Source: Streptomyces xantholiticus (GTDB lineage Bacteria; Actinomycetota; Actinomycetes; Streptomycetales; Streptomycetaceae). Taken from it: a DNA stretch of 64,000 nt. The position numbers were made by a program, and so were the translations under genes. The notes beneath the pieces are model-generated. The model had not been told where the DNA came from and did no database searches. It was given only the letters and a program-made list of their open reading frames with translations. Numbering within the stretch: the first letter of the stretch is position 1; each line of letters opens with the position of its first letter. Where the stretch lies: the NCBI RefSeq assembly GCF_014651015.1, contig NZ_BMWB01000012.1:1-64000 (forward strand), read 5' to 3'. Positions 52,295 to 62,110 of the stretch are shown here, piece after piece.

Positions 52295-53542
52295 ATGAGG
52301 AACCCAAGCGCCCCGGCGGCACTGGCCGCCGTCGTCCTCGCCATGGCGGCGAACCTCGCCGCTCCCGCTTCCAGCACCGCCGCGCCCCCGGCCGACGGGC
52401 CGGCGGCGTTCATCGTGGACACCACGTCCGACGCGGTGGACGCTGACCCGTCGGACGGCCGGTGCCGCGCCGCATCGGGCGCGTGCAGCCTGCGTGCCGC
52501 GGTGATGGCCGCCAACGCCCGGCCGGGCAGTACCATCACGCTGCCGCCGGGCCACTACCGGCTGACCATCCCGCCCGATCCCCGGCTGATCATCGGCGAC
52601 CATCCCGACCCGACCACGGGCGACCTGAACGTCAATGCCTCCACCACGATCCAGGGCTCCGGGGCGCGGAACACCGTCATCGACGCCAACCGGCTGGACC
52701 GTGCCTTCCGCATGCGGGCGGACACCCGGCTGTCCGATCTGACGATCACCGGAGGATTGGCCAAGCAGCGCGAACTGCCCTTCACCGACACCGGTGGTGG
52801 CGCCATCGCCAACGCACAGCACATGACCCTGCGACGAGTCACCGTGTCCGGGAACTCCGCCGGTTACGGCGGCGGCATCTTCAACGTCCCCGATTCCCAC
52901 CTGGATCTGATCGACAGCACCGTCAGCGGGAACGTGGCGGGAGAGGCCGGCGGCATCAGGTTCGACGACAGCGGCACCGTGACCAACTCGACGATCGCCG
53001 ACAACCGGGTGACGGACCCCGGTGACCGTCCCGGCAGCCTCGGCGGCTACGGCGGCGGCATCGACATCCGCGGCCTGGGACCGGTCGAGATCCTCAACTC
53101 GACCATCACCGGCAACCGTTCCAGCGACGGCGGGGGTGGAATCAACATCGCCCCCGCCTACCTCGACAGCCTGCCCCGGCCGATCCCCGACATCATCGAT
53201 CTGCCCCTGGGGCGTCTGACCCTGCGCAACTCCGTCGTCGCGAACAACACCGTCAACGGCACGGTGGCCGACTGCCAGAAGGCCTTCGCCACCATCGCGT
53301 CGGGAGGTCACAACAGCGACAGCGACGGCAGTTGCCGGCTCACCGCCGCGGGCGATCTGCCCAGTCGTACCCCGCTGCTGGGACCGCTCACCGACAACGG
53401 CGGCCCCACGGACACTGCCGCGCTGCTGCCGGGCAGCCCCGCCCTCGACGCGGCACGTGACTGCCCGGCCACCGATCAGCGCGGGGTCGCCCGCCCCCAA
53501 GGCGGCGCCTGCGACATCGGCGCCTATGAGCACACGCCATGA
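52295..53542 (+). CDS. Secreted right-handed beta-helix protein (CSLREA / choice-of-anchor Q type)
   Basis: 415 residues. The signal peptide (AALAAVVLAMAANLAAPASS) is followed by a CSLREA-type segment (GACSLRAAVMAANARPG). About 250 residues of parallel beta-helix repeats come next (GGGAIANAQHMTLRRVTVSG, 'STVSGNVAGEAGGIRFDDSG'), then a C-terminal 'choice-of-anchor Q' end (PLLGPLTDNGGPTDTAALLP, GACDIGAYEH). ATG 52295 has GAGAGGAG upstream. Its stop overlaps the esterase ATG. Likely a cell-surface or extracellular protein, perhaps polysaccharide-related. Confidence 0.85.
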   Translation: MRNPSAPAALAAVVLAMAANLAAPASSTAAPPADGPAAFIVDTTSDAVDADPSDGRCRAASGACSLRAAVMAANARPGSTITLPPGHYRLTIPPDPRLIIGDHPDPTTGDLNVNASTTIQGSGARNTVIDANRLDRAFRMRADTRLSDLTITGGLAKQRELPFTDTGGGAIANAQHMTLRRVTVSGNSAGYGGGIFNVPDSHLDLIDSTVSGNVAGEAGGIRFDDSGTVTNSTIADNRVTDPGDRPGSLGGYGGGIDIRGLGPVEILNSTITGNRSSDGGGGINIAPAYLDSLPRPIPDIIDLPLGRLTLRNSVVANNTVNGTVADCQKAFATIASGGHNSDSDGSCRLTAAGDLPSRTPLLGPLTDNGGPTDTAALLPGSPALDAARDCPATDQRGVARPQGGACDIGAYEHTP

Positions 53543-55239
53543 CCACGGCCACCTGTATCGGCACCAGGAGCGACTCGATGAGATCCACCGGCCTGCGCTA
53601 CTTCCTGAGCCGCGCCCTCACCGCCGCCGCGGTCCTGCTGCTGTCACTCACCGCACCCCCGCCACCGGTTTGGGCCGACACCGGCCACGACCGCCTGGTC
53701 CTGCCCACCTCCCACGGCTGGGTGCGCGGCGCGGCCGGCCACGACGGCGGTCGGGTCTTCCAGGGCATTCCCTTCGCCGCCCCGCCGACCGGCGAGCGGC
53801 GCTGGCGTCCGCCCCAGCCCCCCGCGCGGTGGTCCGGCGTACGGAACACCACTGCACCGGCCCACCCCTGTCCCCAACTCCCGCTGACACTGCTGCCCGA
53901 CGGAGGCCCCGTTCTGCCCGGGGAGTCCAACCGGACCGGCAGCACCACGGAGGACTGCCTGTACCTCAATGTGTGGACGCCCGCCCGCACGGGCCGCGAA
54001 CCCCTCCCGGTGCTGGTGTGGCTGCACGGCGGCGGCAATGCCTACGGCGCGGGCAGCGACTACGACGGTGCGGCGCTGGCCGCGCGCGGCATGGTGGTCG
54101 TGACCGTCAACTACCGCCTCGGAGCACTGGGTTTCCTCGCCCACCCCGCCCTGTCGGCCGAGAGCGCCGACCGCGCCTCCGGGGACTACGGCCTGATGGA
54201 CCAGCAGGCCGCACTGCGCTGGGTACGGCGGAACATCGGCGCCTTCGGCGGCGACCGGAACCGGGTCACTCTGGGCGGCCAGTCCGCCGGGTCCGCGGAC
54301 ACCTGCTTCCACATCGCCTCGCCGACGGCGAGGGGCCTGTTCCACCGGGCCATCCAGCAGAGCGGAAGCTGTGCCTCCGACGGCGGTCTCACACCGCTCA
54401 CGCTCAGCGCGGCCGAGCGGAAGGGGAGCGGATTTGCGGCTTCGGTCGGCTGCGCCGACCCGTCCACCGCGGCAGCCTGTCTGCGCGCCGTACCCACCGC
54501 CGAGCTCATCCGCGACGCCGGGCAGGGTGCTGCGTCCTTGTGGGGACCGAACACCGGACCACAAGTCCTCCCGCGTCCTCCTCGCACGGCGTGGGCCGAG
54601 GGGCGGGTGAACGCGGTCCCGACGCTGAGCGGCAGTACCCACGACGAATACCGCTACTTCACCGCGCTCTACGTGGACCTGCTCGGCGGCGGTCCCCTGA
54701 CACCCGACTCGTATGCCGCCCTGATCAGGCTCCAGCACGGCGACCGGGCCGCCGCGGTCCTGGGGACGTACCCCGCCGCTGCCTTTCCGTCTCCCAACGT
54801 GGCCTATTCCGCCGTGGCCACCGACCAGCGGTTCGCCTGCCCCGCACGGGCCGACAGCCGCCTGTACAGCGGCCGGGTGCCGGTCTACGCCTACGAGTTC
54901 AACGACCCCCAGGCGCCGCCGTTCATCCCGGCGCCGCACACCCCGCAGGGTGCGTTCCACGCCTCCGAACTGGCCTACCTCTTCCCCATGGACTCGGTGC
55001 CGCCCCTGACGGCTGCCCAGCGGCGGCTGTCCGCCACGATGACCGCCTACTGGGCCCGGTTCGCGGCCACCGGCGACCCCAACGGACCCGGCACCCCCGC
55101 CTGGCCGCGCTACACCCCCGACGGGGACGGCATCCAGGTACTGGCGCCGGACCGCGTCGCCCCCACCACGGATTTTGCGACGGACCATCACTGCGATTTC
55201 TGGCAGCAGTCCTCCGCTCTCCGAGGAGTCGTGCGATGA
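53539..55239 (+). CDS. Secreted type-B carboxylesterase
   Basis: 566 residues, with a signal-like hydrophobic stretch (AVLLLSLTAPPPPVWA). Carboxylesterase-B motifs are FQGIPFAAPPTGERRWRPPQ, STTEDCLYLNVWTP, 'VLVWLHGGGNAYGAG' (oxyanion hole) and LGGQSAGSADTC (nucleophile elbow Ser). A TSGSTHDEYRYF-type acidic region and AFHASELAYLFPMD with the His side complete the pattern. ATGA overlaps with the genes before and after couple translation. An internal ATG 53578 (MRSTGLR) would give a cleaner signal peptide. Confidence 0.9.
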   Translation: MTTATCIGTRSDSMRSTGLRYFLSRALTAAAVLLLSLTAPPPPVWADTGHDRLVLPTSHGWVRGAAGHDGGRVFQGIPFAAPPTGERRWRPPQPPARWSGVRNTTAPAHPCPQLPLTLLPDGGPVLPGESNRTGSTTEDCLYLNVWTPARTGREPLPVLVWLHGGGNAYGAGSDYDGAALAARGMVVVTVNYRLGALGFLAHPALSAESADRASGDYGLMDQQAALRWVRRNIGAFGGDRNRVTLGGQSAGSADTCFHIASPTARGLFHRAIQQSGSCASDGGLTPLTLSAAERKGSGFAASVGCADPSTAAACLRAVPTAELIRDAGQGAASLWGPNTGPQVLPRPPRTAWAEGRVNAVPTLSGSTHDEYRYFTALYVDLLGGGPLTPDSYAALIRLQHGDRAAAVLGTYPAAAFPSPNVAYSAVATDQRFACPARADSRLYSGRVPVYAYEFNDPQAPPFIPAPHTPQGAFHASELAYLFPMDSVPPLTAAQRRLSATMTAYWARFAATGDPNGPGTPAWPRYTPDGDGIQVLAPDRVAPTTDFATDHHCDFWQQSSALRGVVR

Positions 55240-56603
55240 CATCGACGTTCACCCTGGTCCAGGACGGGCGCCTCGCTGTACGGCAGGGCCCGGCCGCCCT
55301 GGCGGACCGACAGCGGGAGCGCCTGGCCGCAATGGTCGACTTCGCCCGCGCCCGCTCCCCGTACTACCGCGAGCTGTACCGGACGCTGCCGGAACGCGTG
55401 GTGGACCCGACCCTGCTGCCGGTGACACGCAAGGACACCCTCATGGCCCGCTTCGACGACTGGGTCACCGATCCGGAGGCGACCCTCGGCCGTGTTCGGG
55501 ACTTCATCGCGGACCCTGCCCGGGTCGGCGAGCCCTTCCTCGGCAAGTACCTCGTCTCCACCACGTCCGGAACCACCGGGCACCGCGGTGTCTTCCTGCT
55601 CGACGACCGGGCCGCGGCGGTGGTCAGGGCACTGTCGCTGCGCGCCGCCCGCCGCACCCTCACCCCTTCCCTGACGGCGCGGATGCTCGTGCACCGGATG
55701 CGGGCGGCGCACGTCGTCGCCACCAGCGGCCATCTGGCCGCGTACGCCGTCATCGCCCGCTCGCGTGCGGCCGGCCGCCTGCACGCCCGGGGGAGCCGGG
55801 TCCTGTCGGTGCACAGCCCGCTGCCCGAACTGGTGGACCAGCTCAACCGGTACCGCCCGGTGCTCCTGAGCGGCTACGCCAGCGTGATCGCGCTGCTCGC
55901 CGGTGAGCAACTGGCCGGCCGTCTGCGCATCGCCCCGGCCGTCGTGTCACTGGTCGCCGAGGGCCTCAGCGACCGTGAGCACCGGCGCGTCAGCTCCGCC
56001 TTCGGGGCGCATGTCGTCAACACCTACGCCTGCAACGAGAGTCTCGCCCTGGGGTACGGCTGCCCGCTCGGGTGGCTGCACACCCACAGCGACTGGCTGA
56101 TCCTGGAGCCGGTCGACGCCGATTACCGTCCCGTCCCGCCCGGTCAGGAGTCCTTCACCGTGCTGCTGACGAGCCTCGGCCGATGGGCGCAGCCGATCCT
56201 GCGCTACGACCTGGGCGACAGTGTCCTGTGGCGTCCGGACCCGTGTCCGTGCGGAGACCCGCTGCCCGCGGTCAAGGTCCGTGGTCGCGCCGCAGACCTC
56301 CTGTCCTTCCCGAGCCGGGACGGTGGGACCGTCCGTATCGTGCCCATGGCCTTCGAGACCCTGCTGGAGAGCCTTCCGGACATCGACCTGTTCCAGATCG
56401 TGCAGACGACTTCCACGACCCTGAGGGTGCGTATCCGGGCGACCGCCGGAGCCGATCATGACCGATTGTGGAACGCGGTGCGGACGGGGCTGGCCGCCCT
56501 GCTCACCGACCACCGGACGGACCAGGTGAGGATCGAGCGCGCACATGAACCGCCCGAGCAGTCTCCGGGGGGCAAGTACCGGGTGGTCATTCCCTGCGCG
56601 TGA
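55236..56603 (+). CDS. PaaK-like CoA ligase / adenylate-forming enzyme
   Basis: 455 residues of the phenylacetate-CoA-ligase family. Seen: VSTTSGTTGHRGVFLLDD (phosphate-binding loop), VNTYACNESLALGYGCP, 'QPILRYDLGDSVLWR' and a C-terminal small domain. The DPC-CGDPLPAVKVRGRAADLL end is typical of PaaK-like proteins. It is the third gene of the operon, and its 3' end overlaps the convergent TetR gene by 17 nt. Substrate (an aromatic or other acid) is unknown. Confidence 0.83.
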   Translation: MTSTFTLVQDGRLAVRQGPAALADRQRERLAAMVDFARARSPYYRELYRTLPERVVDPTLLPVTRKDTLMARFDDWVTDPEATLGRVRDFIADPARVGEPFLGKYLVSTTSGTTGHRGVFLLDDRAAAVVRALSLRAARRTLTPSLTARMLVHRMRAAHVVATSGHLAAYAVIARSRAAGRLHARGSRVLSVHSPLPELVDQLNRYRPVLLSGYASVIALLAGEQLAGRLRIAPAVVSLVAEGLSDREHRRVSSAFGAHVVNTYACNESLALGYGCPLGWLHTHSDWLILEPVDADYRPVPPGQESFTVLLTSLGRWAQPILRYDLGDSVLWRPDPCPCGDPLPAVKVRGRAADLLSFPSRDGGTVRIVPMAFETLLESLPDIDLFQIVQTTSTTLRVRIRATAGADHDRLWNAVRTGLAALLTDHRTDQVRIERAHEPPEQSPGGKYRVVIPCA

Positions 56604-57243
56604 CGCCCCGCGAAGGGGCCTCGGGCCGCGCGCCGTGCGGGAGAACGCCGCGGTGCGCCGCCAGCGCCAGCAACGCAACGCGCAGTGGGCCGGTCTCCAG
56701 TGCGGCGGCCGGCTCGAACCAGCGTGCAACGGCGGTTCCGCTCGCCACCCTGAGTGTGAAGCGCGCCAGTTCGTCCGACACCTCCGGGCGGTCACGCAGG
56801 CCGAAGACGGCACTCACCGAGTCCGTGGCCCAGGCCAACAGCGCGTCGCGGTAGTGGTGCACCTCCGCCACGGCCGCCGCACTGGCATCCTGCTGCACCA
56901 TGCCCAGCCCGAGGAGCAGCTTCAGCCCGTGCGGATGGCGCTGGAACGCGTCCTTGACCTCGTCGAGGAAGGTGTCCAGACGCTGCGCGACGTCGGTCCC
57001 TGGCACCTCGACGGGGGGCAGCGCCGCCAGCAGAGCGGTCCTGGCGCGCTGCAGCACCGCGACGTAGATCCCGTCCTTGCTGCCGAAGTGCCAGTACAGG
57101 GAACTGACAGGCAGGCCGCAGGCGGCGGAGATCATCGAGATGGACGTGGCGGCGTAGCCGTGCCGCGACATCAGGTCCCCGGCCGTATCGAGGATCGCGT
57201 CGCGGGACCGCGTGCCGCGGTGCTGGGCCGGTGCCTGCGTCAT
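56587..57243 (-). CDS. TetR-family transcriptional regulator
   Basis: 218 residues. N-terminal TetR HTH (SRDAILDTAGDLMSRHGYAA then SISMISAACGLPVSSLYWHF). The C-terminal ligand domain is helical. It converges on the esterase/CoA-ligase operon and overlaps it by 17 nt, so it may control that operon or the genes to its right. Confidence 0.88.
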   Translation of the reverse strand: MTQAPAQHRGTRSRDAILDTAGDLMSRHGYAATSISMISAACGLPVSSLYWHFGSKDGIYVAVLQRARTALLAALPPVEVPGTDVAQRLDTFLDEVKDAFQRHPHGLKLLLGLGMVQQDASAAAVAEVHHYRDALLAWATDSVSAVFGLRDRPEVSDELARFTLRVASGTAVARWFEPAAALETGPLRVALLALAAHRGVLPHGARPEAPSRGVTRRE

Positions 57244-57344
57244 ACTGCCGACTCTAGAGGAGCGCCGGTCCCGGACGCCCTGGGAAAGGGAAGTCCGGGG
57301 CGGGGGCCGGTCGTCCCGAGACGTCCTCGTCCCGTGGCTGCCGA

Positions 57345-58472
57345 CTATTTGGTCCGCAGCATGAGGGCGTGGCGAGTGTCGTCGCCGTAGATACCGGTTT
57401 CGTCACCGCTAATCCCGTACCGCTCCTGGAATCTGGCCACGGCCGCCCGGACCTCCAAGCCGTAGCGGCCGTCGATCGCGCCGCCGTCGTAGATGTTCGG
57501 CACCTGTTGCAGACGTACCTGCAACTCGTACACTCCATGGCCACTGTCGCCCTGGCGCAGCACGCCCGTGCCCGGGATCTCGGGGAGCGAGGGGGGAGCG
57601 GGGGGAGCGGGGGGAGCGGGGGAGTCGGGCAGTGGCCGGTCCGGTTGCCCGGAGGGCGGAGAGGGAACCGCCGACGGGCGGTCGTCGTCGACCAGCAGCC
57701 AGGAGGCGAGGATCAGTCCGCTCACTGCGCCCGCCCCGAAGGCTCCGGCGACACGAGTGGCCCGCCAGGCGGTGAAACGCCGCCATCCGCGACTTCTGTT
57801 TCTCGCACGCGCGCGGGCGAGTGGTGTCGGCTCCTCGGGGTACGGGCCGTTGAGTTGCTCCGGGGGCGGAGCCGGGCGCCGGGGGGTCACCGGCACGGTG
57901 GTCTCCGGGGGCGGGCCGGTCCTGCGGTACCCGCCCTCGCGCGGGACTACCCGGGGCGGGAAGACCATCGGCGGCGCTGCATACGCCGGACCTGCGCCAC
58001 TCGCCATCCGTGGCTTTCCCAGCGACGGGGGAGGAACTGGAGACAGACGCGCACCGCGCGACCACAGCGGCTCCACCGCGACATGCTGCGGGGTGTCGGC
58101 CCCGCGTAGGCCACCGGTCCGCAGCGGCTGAACGGCAGCGGGCGGTACAACATGCGGGCGGCGACCCGGATCCACGCCATCGAGTCCCTCACCCCGCCCA
58201 ACCGGCTGTACCCGTCGGGGTGGGGGCGGCGCCGGAGTCGCGGACGGGGGTGGGGACGGGTGAGTGAAGCCGGATCTCCCGGCCGTCCGGCTGCGTTGCG
58301 ACCAGGACGGTGGCGCGCCCTCGGCCCACCCCCCATGCTCGTCGGACGCGTAGAGGTCGGCGCGTGCGGCGTCCAAGGCGTCCAGCACGGCTTGGAAGGA
58401 GTCTTGTATGTCCTGCGCGATGTCCGGAGTCGAACCGGGCGCTCGCTGCGGCTCGGTGTCGTAGAGTCCCAC
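57345..58472 (-). CDS. Proline-rich membrane protein with C-terminal peptidoglycan-binding domain
   Basis: 375 residues. A long Pro/Arg-rich, probably disordered N-terminus (about 1-240) is followed by a single TM helix (VAGAFGAGAVSGLILASWLL, about 245-265), a Pro linker and a PG_binding_1 domain (about 307-370: LRQGDSGHGVYELQVRLQQV, 'IDGRYGLEVRAAVARFQERY'). GGAGGA precedes GTG 58472. The topology suggests a cytoplasmic N-terminus and an external wall-binding domain. Confidence 0.8.
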   Translation of the reverse strand: MGLYDTEPQRAPGSTPDIAQDIQDSFQAVLDALDAARADLYASDEHGGWAEGAPPSWSQRSRTAGRSGFTHPSPPPSATPAPPPPRRVQPVGRGEGLDGVDPGRRPHVVPPAAVQPLRTGGLRGADTPQHVAVEPLWSRGARLSPVPPPSLGKPRMASGAGPAYAAPPMVFPPRVVPREGGYRRTGPPPETTVPVTPRRPAPPPEQLNGPYPEEPTPLARARARNRSRGWRRFTAWRATRVAGAFGAGAVSGLILASWLLVDDDRPSAVPSPPSGQPDRPLPDSPAPPAPPAPPSLPEIPGTGVLRQGDSGHGVYELQVRLQQVPNIYDGGAIDGRYGLEVRAAVARFQERYGISGDETGIYGDDTRHALMLRTK

Positions 58473-59058
58473 CGGCTGTCCTCCTCAACCGACGGCTGGA
58501 TGACCTGTCCGAGACAGACCGTCGCGTCTTTAGTGAGCGTTTGGGTACCGTGATCCTGAGTGGTGATTGCGAGGGCGGCACCCTTGCGGGTGCCGGCCGC
58601 GCGGGTCGGCTTCACTGTTTCGTCGTGAGGCGATACGCATCCCGCGCGGTCTCGTCTCATTCCCGTTCCGCGATGTAGCCCATATCTCATCGATTTCTTC
58701 CCTGCGGTTCTGAGCGCGTCGGCGCCGTGCCCGCCGCCGCGCGGGTCCGGGCACGCAGGGTCGTGATGAGCGGGCGTAGGCGCAAGTCCCATGGCCTGGC
58801 CTGGGAGAAGCGGCAGATCGTGGCGTGCCGGGGACTTGGATGTGTCCGGTTCGTCTACGCGTGGTCGGGAAGCGGATACGGCCATCGAGGGCGGCGGGAT
58901 CGGCCATTGGACGGTGGTGCAGGCCGAGGCCCGGATGCTCCCGCGCGCCGTGCTGTCGGCCCTTGCCCACAGCTGTCCCCGGGGGAAGAGTCGGGGCCCG
59001 CAACGGAACAGAAGCATTGCGGAACCGTCCGCTTGGCACCCCATGGAGGAGCTCCACC
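58473..59058. other. Intergenic region
   Basis: 586 bp. It contains a perfect 8-bp hairpin CGGCACCC-TTGC-GGGTGCCG at 58576-58595 but no supported gene. Confidence 0.4.
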
Positions 59059-60261
59059 ATGAAAAGATCGCGTCCCAGAGCGTGGCTCCTGGCAGTCATC
59101 TCGTCCATGCTGGCCGCGGGAGTCGCGTTATCACCCGGGCAGACTGCTTCGGCCGACCCCGCCGGGGTCCAACGCACCCTCGACTGGGAACAGTCGGCCG
59201 ATCGCACTCTCCCCGCCGCAGCACCTCCCAACCTCATCAAGCAGTGGGCCACGTCGTACGGCGCCACGAACGTCACCGGTCCCACCCGCGACGGCTCCTA
59301 CGCAGCCCGCTTCGAGCTCCGCAAATCCGACCCGGTCGTCTCGAGCAGCAAGCGGGCGGAGATATCGCAGCGCGACGAGCAACCGGCAAATGCCGAGCGG
59401 TGGTACGGCTTCAGCATCAATCTGGCGACGACATGGGCCCACGACACCTCGGCCGAGATCGTGAGCCAGTGGCATCAGTGTGACGTCGGCTGCCCGGGTG
59501 GCTCACCGCCCTTGGCACTTCTGACCGACGACGGGCGCTGGAAGATCGACTTCCGCGGCCAGTTCATCGATCTGGGTCAGTACACCACGGGTGCCTGGGT
59601 CGACTGGGTCTTCCACGTGACCTGGCGTACGGACAGCACCGGCCTGCTGCAGGTCTGGAAGAACGGCGAACGTGTCGTGAACCGTACGGGCGCCACCCAC
59701 GACGGGGGCCCGCGATCGCCCTACTTCAAGTTCGGCATCTACAAGTGGGACTGGAACACCGGTGCTCCTTCCAGCACCACCCAGCGCGTGATGTACTACG
59801 ACGCTCTGCGTCTGGGTGACGAGCGCGCCGTTCACAGGGACGTCGCACCCCAGAGGACATGTACGCGAGCCCCGTCGGTGGCCTCCGCGTCCGCCACCAC
59901 GTACGAGCCGGCGAACCCGCCCGCCAATGCCATCGACGGCGACCTGTTGACCCGCTGGTCCGGTCAGGGATTCGGCGCCGCGCTGATCCTCGACACTGGT
60001 GCGCCACGCCAGCTGTGCGGCGCGACGGTGGCCTGGCACCGCGGCGACCTGCGGTGGAACGACTACACCATTCACGCTTCGCAGGACGGTATCTCCTACA
60101 CCAAGGTGTGGGAGGGCCGCAGTTCGGGGACGACCACCGCGCCCGAGACGGTGCTCTTCACCACGGGATCCCTGGACGCCCGCTACCTCAAGATCTCCTT
60201 CTGGGCCAATCCCGAGAACGACTGGGCGAGTATCACCGAAGCCAGGCCACTCGGCCTCTGA
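59059..60261 (+). CDS. Secreted polysaccharide lyase with F5/8 type C domain
   Basis: 400 residues. Signal peptide (AWLLAVISSMLAAGVALSPG, cleavage near 32), a jelly-roll polysaccharide-lyase domain (about 40-255) with GSYAARFELRKSD, SSSKRAEIS, RWYGFSINLATTW and YFKFGIYKWDW, and an F5/8 type C / CBM32-like domain (about 270-398: NPPANAIDGDLLTRWSGQGF, LDARYLKISFWAN). GGAGGA precedes ATG 59059. It probably cleaves an acidic polysaccharide (heparin-lyase-like family) outside the cell. Confidence 0.87.
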   Translation: MKRSRPRAWLLAVISSMLAAGVALSPGQTASADPAGVQRTLDWEQSADRTLPAAAPPNLIKQWATSYGATNVTGPTRDGSYAARFELRKSDPVVSSSKRAEISQRDEQPANAERWYGFSINLATTWAHDTSAEIVSQWHQCDVGCPGGSPPLALLTDDGRWKIDFRGQFIDLGQYTTGAWVDWVFHVTWRTDSTGLLQVWKNGERVVNRTGATHDGGPRSPYFKFGIYKWDWNTGAPSSTTQRVMYYDALRLGDERAVHRDVAPQRTCTRAPSVASASATTYEPANPPANAIDGDLLTRWSGQGFGAALILDTGAPRQLCGATVAWHRGDLRWNDYTIHASQDGISYTKVWEGRSSGTTTAPETVLFTTGSLDARYLKISFWANPENDWASITEARPLGL

Positions 60262-60666
60262 CCAGTGAGCGCGCCGCACTGCCGGCGTGCGCATCGTCCC
60301 CCGCGCGGTTGCTGCAGCTCGTGACCGCCGTCAACTTCCGCCAGGGCGGGGGTGCGACCGGAACAGGGGACCGGTCGCACCCCCGCTCTGCCCTGCCCGC
60401 CCTCTGCATCACGCAGATCACCAGTCGGGCATCGTCCACTGGGCATTCCCCGTCCTGAACCTCGAGATCACGGCTCTACGGATGGGGCGGTTCCGCGTAA
60501 CCCGCGAACGACCGCGGAAGCGCCCGGCCGCGTGTGCTGTCGAAGACGGGGCCTTTCGCTCGCAACGCTACAGAGCCACCTGCGGTCCGGCAGTCGGGTG
60601 GCACGCTGCAGGCGGTCCCCGGCGTGTGCTCACTCCCTCCGGCGTCCCCGGGCGTAGGGTCGGTGT
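60262..60666. other. Intergenic region with the lyase terminator
   Basis: 405 bp. A strong hairpin lies at 60346-60386; no gene is supported. Confidence 0.5.
60346..60386 (+). terminator. Strong terminator after the polysaccharide lyase gene
   Basis: GCGGGGGTGCGACCGG (60346-60361) pairs perfectly over 16 bp with CCGGTCGCACCCCCGC (60371-60386), 9-nt loop. Confidence 0.88.
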
Positions 60667-61941
60667 GTGGACGGATCGAATCGGCTCAGCGCCGACGATG
60701 CCCGGCTCCTCGAGCTCGAGTCGGCGGCGATCGCCGGTCATACGCTGAAGATGGTCATGCTCGAGCCGAGCGACACCCCGCTTGACATCGATCGACTGCG
60801 TGAGAGCGTCGATGCGAGGCTCGAGGCCGGATCACGCGGCCGCGAGCGCGTTGCGCTCCCCGGCCCCCAGTGGGTCACCGACGACGCGTTCGACGTCGCC
60901 GCCCACGTCCGCCGCTGCGATGGCACCGCCGGGATCAACGAGCGTGGCGCCTGGGCGGCGGCGGGTCAGCTGATGTCCGAGCGCCTCGAACACGGCCGCC
61001 CGCTGTGGGCGTTCGACCTCGTCGGCCCACTTGCCGATGGCCGCGAGGCGGTCGTTGCGCGCATCCACCACGCGATGGCCGACGGAATCAGCTGCCTTCG
61101 GTTCCTCGACGAGGTCCTGTGGGAGCCGTCCGGCCATGCGCCATCCCCGCCGCGTGGGGCTGCGGTACCCGCGGCGGCCGGATCGCGCGGGCGCGAATTG
61201 CGCCGGCTTCCGGCGACGTTGTTGCGCGAGTTCGGACATCGGACGAGGGACTCGGCGCTCGACCGCAGGATCGGGGCCGCGCGCGAGCTCGCATTCACCA
61301 CCGCACCGCTTGCCGAACTGAAGGCGATCGGCACATCGCGGCCCAGCCGGGCCACGGTCAACGACGTCCTGCTCGCGTCGATCTCCGGCGGCTTGCGCGT
61401 CTGGCTGGCGGCCGCCGGCGCGCGCGCCGGCAGGCTCCGGGCCCAGGTGCCGGTCAGCCTCCACCACCGCGACGAGGATCCGGCCGAGCTCGGCAACCGT
61501 GACTCGTTCCTCAACGTCGACCTGCCGCTCGCCGAACCCGATCCGCTGGCCCGCCTCGATCGGATCAGCGGCGAGACCGCCGCTTGCAAGACCGCCGGCG
61601 ACGCCCAGGAGCTCTACGACCTCTTCCACGCGCTCGCCCGCTGTCCGCCGCTCGAGCGCGCCGTCGAGCGCATCGCCGCCGGCCCACACGAGTTCAGCCT
61701 CGCGATCTCCAACGTGCCTGGCCCGCACGCGGCGCTCGCGGTGATCGGCCGGCCGGTCGAGCGGCTGTATTCGGTCGCCGAACCGGCGCAGCGCCACGCG
61801 CTTCGGGTGTCGGCGATCTCCTACGCAGGAACGGTCGGTGTCGGACTCTGCGCCGATCCTGAGGCGCTGCCGGGGGCCGCCGCGCTCGCCGACGCGATCA
61901 GCGGCTCGATCGCCGAGCTGCGGCGGGCGGCGCGCGGATAG
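60667..61941 (+). CDS. WS/DGAT-type acyltransferase
   Basis: 424 residues of the bifunctional wax ester synthase/diacylglycerol acyltransferase family. The catalytic HHxxxDG motif is HHAMADGIS (about 138-146), and NDVLLASISGGLRVWL and GNRDSFLNVDLPLAEPDP follow. It makes triacylglycerol or wax esters from acyl-CoA at the membrane. The start is GTG 60667; the ribosome site is weak. Codon choice (many TCG, GCG and ATC) looks somewhat different from its neighbours, an impression only. Confidence 0.87.
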   Translation: MDGSNRLSADDARLLELESAAIAGHTLKMVMLEPSDTPLDIDRLRESVDARLEAGSRGRERVALPGPQWVTDDAFDVAAHVRRCDGTAGINERGAWAAAGQLMSERLEHGRPLWAFDLVGPLADGREAVVARIHHAMADGISCLRFLDEVLWEPSGHAPSPPRGAAVPAAAGSRGRELRRLPATLLREFGHRTRDSALDRRIGAARELAFTTAPLAELKAIGTSRPSRATVNDVLLASISGGLRVWLAAAGARAGRLRAQVPVSLHHRDEDPAELGNRDSFLNVDLPLAEPDPLARLDRISGETAACKTAGDAQELYDLFHALARCPPLERAVERIAAGPHEFSLAISNVPGPHAALAVIGRPVERLYSVAEPAQRHALRVSAISYAGTVGVGLCADPEALPGAAALADAISGSIAELRRAARG

Positions 61942-62046
61942 CGTCTGGCCCCAGCGCCCGAACGCGAGATCAGGAGTCCCGGCCGCTCGATCCCACGGGA
62001 TGCGGCGCGGGCGGAGTCGGTCATCCCGGCAGCGGGCCGGGGGCCT

Positions 62047-62075
62047 GACCGCCGGTCCGGGCGTGACCGGCGGTC
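62047..62075. terminator. Bidirectional terminator between convergent genes
   Basis: GACCGCCGGTC (62047-62057) and GACCGGCGGTC (62065-62075) form a perfect 11-bp stem. A second stem, CCGCGG-CCCCG-CCGCGG, follows at 62085-62101. Confidence 0.75.
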
Positions 62076-62110
62076 TGCGCCGTGCCGCGGCCCCGCCGCG
62101 GCCGGTCACA

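Noticed and set aside
51668..53533. A 621-codon minus-strand frame over the SBP end and the beta-helix gene
   Set aside because: Low-complexity Gly/Arg/Val text, antisense to a clear CSLREA/beta-helix gene.
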